A stretch of DNA of 64,000 nucleotides from Luscinia megarhynchos. Lineage: Eukaryota; Chordata; Aves; Passeriformes; Turdidae. The notes beneath the pieces are model-generated. The model was not told where the DNA came from and made no database searches. It saw only the letters and a program-made list of their open reading frames with translations. Below, in pieces: positions 59,833 through 64,000 of the stretch. Positions within the stretch are counted from its first letter, which is position 1, and the number at the start of each line of letters is the position of its first letter. Location: positions 51,450,473 to 51,514,472 of the forward strand of contig CM067592.1 of NCBI GenBank assembly GCA_034336665.1, in the 5' to 3' direction. The translations under genes were made by a program, and so were the position numbers.

Positions 59833-60730
59833 ATGGGACCCTCTAGATCACCTGCCTCCTCCCCTGCCTCCCTGAATACCCAGCACCCACACTTACATCT
59901 TCTCTGGAAGTTTCTTTCTCCACAAGTACATCCTTCTATTCCCTCTTCCTCAGTTGCCCCCTCGGTTCTTCTCCTCCCTCTTCCTCAGTTGCACCCCCAG
60001 TTCTTCTCCTCCTCCACAAGTTACAACCTCAGTTCTTCCACCTCCTTCACAGGCTGCACCCCCCAGTTCTTCCTCCTCCACAAGTTACAACCTCAGTTCT
60101 TCCACCTGCTTCACAGGTTGCACCCCCAGTTCCTCCTCCTGCTTCACAACTTGCTTCCCCAGTTTTTCACCTCTCCTCCTTCGCAAGTTCCTTCTCCTAT
60201 TCCCCCCTACCTCAGTGATACCCCAAGTTCTAATACCTTCTGAAGTTCCCCTTCCTGTATCCCCCTACCTCAGTTATACCCCAGGTTTCCACACCTACTC
60301 CACAGGCTCCCCCTTCTATTCTTCCAACTTCAAGTACATTCCCGGATCCTATCCCAGCTTTCCCAGTTTCCTCTTGTAGTCCTTCCGCTTCAGTAATAGC
60401 TCAAGTTCCCGTGCCCTCTCAGCAGAGTCCCTCTTCTTTTTCTGTCCCAGTCATATCCACTGTTTCTAGATCACCCCCGCAAGTTCCTTCACCAAGCTGC
60501 TCAGTTACTGATTCGTCGCAACCTCATTTTCAGACCCCCCCTTTCTCATCCGACTCTCCTGCTCCCGTGTCATTGTCCCCACTGCCTCCTACACCTACTT
60601 ACGTAACCTCATGAACTCTTTCATCAGCAATTTCACACACTCCCTCTTTAAATCCTCCGGTTTCCTCAGTGACTTCCCCTCTTATGCCACCAGTTACACC
60701 TCCTCCTCTGCCGTCAGAGATCCCATCACC
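59833..60730 (+). pseudogene. gag: Proviral gag, proline/serine-rich linker (frames broken)
   Basis: About 900 bases of pyrimidine-rich DNA repeating CCTCCTTCACAGG- and CACAAGTTACAACCTC-type units. In each of three frames parts read as Pro/Ser/Val-rich protein (for example VTTSVLPPPSQAAP). It fits the p12-like region between matrix and capsid but is much longer than the roughly 80-residue p12 of murine viruses. Frame changes coincide with C runs, for example near 60055. It could also have grown by repeat expansion. Confidence 0.6.
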
Positions 60731-60734
60731 CCCT

Positions 60735-61328
60735 TCTAGTTGGGGACTAGGGTTTGGAAAGGAGAAAATAAACTCACTCCCCCAAGATATGAGAGTCTCT
60801 CCTGCAGTAGATGTAGCCCAAGGTCATCCATACTACACAAGATCAAAGACCAAGCTCTTTCCCTTACGCAAAGTCCCAATGGGAGGCATGAGTGGGGGGG
60901 TAGGATTTGTAGATGCCCCACTCACTGCCTCAGAGGTTAGGGGCTTCAAGAAGGAGTTAGGGCACTTGGTAGAAGATCCACTTGGGGTTGCCAACCAGAT
61001 CGATCAATTTTTGGGTTCAAATATCTATACTTGGAGGGAACTAAATTCCATCCTGAATATATTGTTCACCCCAGAGGAGGTTCGGTTAATTCGAACGGCT
61101 GGAATTAAAATCTGGGAAAGGGAAAACCGGACCGGTCCCCCTGGAGACTATAAATTACCAGTGGTCGATCCTGGTTGGCAACCAAACCGAGAAGGAGACA
61201 GAAGAAGTATGGAAGATTACCGAAGTCTAATAATTAAAGGGATAAAGGAGTCAGTCCCCCGTTGTAGCAACGCAAAATTGGCATTTGATACCTCCCAAGA
61301 GAAAGATGAGACCCTGCAGCCTGGCTAA
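60735..61328 (+). pseudogene. gag: Proviral gag, capsid part
   Basis: The frame running 60669-61328 changes from proline-rich to capsid near 60850 (FPLRKVP onward). Recognisable gamma-type capsid pieces are DAPLTASEVRGFKKEL, QIDQFLGSNIYTWREL, ILFTPEEVRLI and PVVDPGWQPN. The frame ends at a TAA (61326) in the middle of the major homology region, and capsid sequence continues in another frame to about 61430. One base appears to be missing or extra near 61310. Confidence 0.85.
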
Positions 61329-61397
61329 ACAGACTTAGGAGGAATCTGCAGCAATATTCTAGTATAGACCCAGATACTCCTGAGGGGCAAACCTTTT

Positions 61398-61832
61398 TTG
61401 AAGATGCAGTTTGTAACCAAATCATGGCCTGATATCAGGAGAAAATTAGAAAAATTAGAAGATTGGCAAAACAAAAGCATTAATGAATTGTTAAGAGAAG
61501 CCCTGAGGGTGTACCTGAGGAGGGAAGAAGAAAAGAATCGATCAAAAGCCAGGGTTATGGTCGCAGTAGCCAGGGAGAGTGTTAAAGGACTGAATAATTT
61601 CGAGGCACCTAAGACAGCCAAGAGAGAAAACCAGGGGTCAGCCACAGGAGAAAAGGGGAAGGGTGCGATGCCATCTGGGAATTTTCCACGAGGGAATAAG
61701 GAACCATTAAAATGCTATTACTGTGGAGAGGAAGGACATGTTAGGAGAGTTTGCAAAAAGGTTGCATTTGATGAAGCTATTGCTCGAGCAAGAGGCATTG
61801 GAAAAACTGTTAAAAGGGGAGGAACACGATGA
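61398..61832 (+). pseudogene. gag: Proviral gag, capsid C-terminus and nucleocapsid
   Basis: Frame 3 open to TGA at 61830. Lys/Glu/Arg-rich capsid end (RRKLEKLEDWQNKSI, LRREEEKNR), then a single zinc knuckle CYYCGEEGHVRRVC (CX2CX4HX4C) at 61713-61754 and a basic tail. One knuckle is the gammaretroviral pattern. The gag stop overlaps an ATG at 61829 that heads the protease frame. Confidence 0.9.
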
Positions 61833-62068
61833 ATAGGGGGTCATGGCTCTTTGTAATGGGGGACCCCATGAAACACCTAGAAGAGCCCATCGTAAATCTA
61901 GAAGTGGGTCCCCATCATAAGGAAATAAAGTTTGTAGTTGACACAGGAGCAGACAGATCTAGCCTTAGTGAACTCCCGCCAGGTACAATAATAGGAAGTA
62001 AAACATGTGAAGTTTTGGGGGCAGGAGGAAAACCTTTTATGGCAAACCTAATCAAGAAGTTGAAGTAA
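61829..62068 (+). pseudogene. pro: Proviral protease (frame broken at 3' end)
   Basis: Aspartic protease with the active-site motif VVDTGADRSSL (DTGAD at 61940-61954) and a glycine-rich flap (VLGAGGKP). It lies in the -1 frame relative to gag with an ATGA overlap. Gammaretroviruses normally use in-frame stop readthrough, so the offset suggests an indel nearby. A second shift near 62045-62062 moves the protease C-terminal part (LPWLEGNLLGRDL) into the next frame. Confidence 0.85.
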
Positions 62069-62130
62069 GAGGCAACTTCCGACAAAGAATTGCTAATTTT
62101 ATTTACTTACCTTGGTTAGAAGGAAACCTG

Positions 62131-62754
62131 TTGGGAAGAGATTTGCAGGTGGAGTTTGGGATAGGAGTGATCCCAAGAGGAGGAAAGATGATAGCTCAAA
62201 TGATGGTTTTGTCCACTAGGGATCTAGATGGAATAGAACCTAATGTGTGGGAGGAAGAAGGAAAATATGGTTGTTTAAATATATCACCTATAAGAGTAGA
62301 AATGCAAGAAAAGGGACCCCCAGTGAGGGTTAAACAGTACCCGATGTCAGCGGAGAGCAAACGGGGGTTGGCTCCAATTATAACTCATCTTTTAGCTGAA
62401 GGTATACTGGAACCATGCATGTCCCCTCATAATACACCGATACTGGCTATAAAGAAAGCAGAAAACAAATACCGTTTAGTGCAAGATCTGCGAGAAGTGA
62501 ATAAAAGAACCAGAGCAAGACATCCTGTCGTAACCAATCCATATACGTTGTTAAGCCGAGTGCCGAGAGAACATGCATGGTTCACAGTAATTGATCTGAA
62601 AGATGCTTTCTGGACCTGCCCGTTAGCAGAAGAAAGTCGGGACTGGTTCGCGTTTGAATGGGAGGATCCAGAAAGCCGGAGAAAACAACAGTTAAGGTGG
62701 ACCCGGTTACCCAAGGGTTCACCGAATCTCCAAATCTATTTGGTCAGGAATTAG
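62131..62754 (+). pseudogene. pol: Proviral reverse transcriptase, fingers/palm N-terminal part
   Basis: Protease end followed by the reverse-transcriptase start: KQYPMSAESKRGLAPII, GILEPCMSPHNTPILAIKK, YRLVQDLREVNKRT and VIDLKDAFW. The last carries the first catalytic aspartate of the palm. The frame is good to about 62715, then switches at the LP-QG motif region to frame 3. The frame then ends at TAG (62752). Confidence 0.92.
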
Positions 62755-63353
62755 AAAAACTATTGGAGTCATTCACACCAAAAGAAGGTGTACAAGTTTT
62801 ACAATATGTAGATGATCTATTGGTGTCAGGAAAAGACCAAGACCTAGTAAAAGAAACTAGTGTTGGACTCCTCAACTTTTTAGGTGCGAAAGGCTTAAAA
62901 GTTTCTAAGAGTAAGTTACAATTTGTAGAGCCAAAAGTTACCTATCTGGGACATATTATAGAAGCGGGAAGTAAGAAATTAAGCCCAGAAAGGGTATCAG
63001 GAATATTGGCAATTCCCGCACCGAAAACAAAAAGTGACATTAGGAAATTATTAGGATTATTTGGTTATTGTAAATTTTGGATTGACGAGTACACTAAGAA
63101 TGTTAAATTCTTGTACGAAAAATTAATTCAATCAGAGCCAATAAAGTGGACAGACACGGATGAGAAACAGTTAAAGAATCTAAAAATGAAATTGACATCG
63201 ACTCCCGTGTTAAGCCTTCCGGACCTAAAGAAAGAGTTTGAGTTATTTGTCAATGCCAATGAAGGGATAGCTTATGGGGTGATCACGCTAAAAAATGGGG
63301 AGAACATCGGAAGCCCATTGCATATCTCTCAAACTCCTGGATCCAGTTGCTAG
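62700..63353 (+). pseudogene. pol: Proviral reverse transcriptase, palm/thumb part
   Basis: Continues the enzyme in frame 3: QGFTESPNLFGQEL, then the catalytic YVDD at 62805-62816 (LQYVDDLLVSG), KGLKVSKSKLQF, VTYLGHII and IRKLLGLFGYCKFWI. The valine in YVDD is the gammaretroviral form. The frame ends in TAG at 63351 after sequence that no longer looks like polymerase, so there is a shift near 63270-63300. Confidence 0.92.
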
Positions 63354-63356
63354 GGG

Positions 63357-63998
63357 GTGGCCTACCTGCCTCCAGACCATAGCGGCTGCAGCAAATTTAA
63401 TAGAGGAAGCCCAAAACTAACACTTCAAGGAAAAATTATAGTACACACCCCTCATGACCTCAGAACTATACTGAGCCACAAGGCCCAACAGTGGCTGACT
63501 AATGCAAGAATATTGAGGTATGAAGCTATGTTGATTGCTACTGATAATTTAGAATGGATCACCAGCAAAAGTCTAAATCCTGCACAGTTCCTAACTGGTG
63601 AGCCATTAGAGGAACTGGAGCATGATTGTCTAGAAATTATAAAGCTACAAACAAAAGTAAGAGACGACTTAGAAGATCAGCCCCTATCGTATGGAAAAGT
63701 ATTGTTTACAGATGGGTCATCAAGAGTAGTAGACGGAAAGAGATTATCAGGGTATGCCATAGTGGAAAAGAAAGAAGGGGCCCAGTTAGAAGTAATTGAT
63801 CAAGGAAAACTACCCTCCCATTGGTCGGCGCAGTGCTGTGAGATTTATGCTTTAAAGAAAGGACTTGACCTATTAGAACGAGGGGAGGGAACTATCTACA
63901 CGGATTCAAAATATGCCTTTGGGATTGCACATACATTTGGGAAAATTTGGGGAAGAGAGGGGCTTTTTAAATTCAAAGGGAAAAGAGTTAATGCATAA
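63357..63998 (+). pseudogene. pol: Proviral connection domain and RNase H
   Basis: Frame 3 resumes after scrambled sequence at 63300-63410. KIIVHTPHDL and ILSHKAQQWLTNARIL belong to the connection region. RNase H catalytic residues are visible: Asp in LFTDGSSR (63711), Glu in CCEIYALKKGL (63840), Asp in IYTDSKYAFG (63903). The frame ends at TAA (63996) just before the window edge, probably another frame change because RNase H should continue. Confidence 0.9.
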
Positions 63999-64000
63999 AA

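Larger units (their letters stand above)
57601..64000 (+). mobile_element. Gammaretrovirus-like endogenous provirus, 5' part (runs off the window)
   Basis: 5' LTR (57601-58323), primer-binding site matching proline tRNA (58330-58347), splice donor (58456), tandem-repeat leader (58686-59357), gag with matrix, proline-rich, capsid and one-zinc-knuckle nucleocapsid parts, protease, reverse transcriptase and RNase H. A proline PBS and a single CX2CX4HX4C knuckle are typical of gammaretroviruses. The coding region changes frame or stops at least six times, so as written it is defective. Integrase, env and 3' LTR lie beyond position 64000. Confidence 0.9.

Overview
This is a 64-kb stretch of a bird genome. 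The evidence is CR1-type LINE 3' ends, several avian-style endogenous retroviral LTRs, a maestro-HEAT-like gene fragment of a kind expanded in birds, and a complete vertebrate TEK (TIE2) gene. In birds the region matching human 9p is Z-linked, so Z linkage is likely, but this is inference. No prokaryotic features, CRISPR arrays, tRNA or rRNA genes were seen. The species cannot be named from the sequence.

Positions 1-5700 are upstream non-coding DNA. From 5772 to 42484 the + strand carries all 23 coding exons of TEK, the angiopoietin receptor tyrosine kinase. Summing the exons gives 1127 codons plus a stop, against 1124 residues in human. Splice sites are GT/AG throughout and all phases agree. 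The encoded order is signal peptide, Ig-like domains, three EGF-like repeats, another Ig-like domain, three fibronectin III repeats, a membrane span, a split kinase and the conserved tyrosine tail. Intron 3 contains a 3' fragment of an alpharetrovirus-like provirus: an open Env transmembrane-subunit frame plus an LTR in the sense direction. The LTR ends close to TEK exon 4.

Downstream of TEK (42.5-57.6 kb) is gene-poor, GC-rich and repeat-laden. It holds two probable solo LTRs of other families, CR1 pieces, a CpG-rich island near 50.1-50.8 kb, and a solo LTR with a 4-bp target duplication (52610-53250). Next to that LTR lie four exon-like blocks matching the C-terminal end of avian maestro heat-like (MROH-like) genes, with frame breaks. 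A possible 5' exon of a second copy lies at about 55.4 kb.

From 57601 to the end is the 5' part of a gammaretrovirus-like provirus: a 5' LTR related to the solo LTR at 52.6 kb, a proline-tRNA primer-binding site, a splice donor, an 11-copy ~61-bp tandem array in the leader, then gag, protease, reverse transcriptase and RNase H. These frames are interrupted several times, often near homopolymer runs. Integrase, env and the 3' LTR lie beyond the window.

I did not find a convincing new biological system. The most interesting items are the sense-oriented LTR and Env-TM frame beside TEK exon 4, the leader tandem array, the uORF overlapping the TEK start codon, and the LTR-flanked MROH-like fragment.
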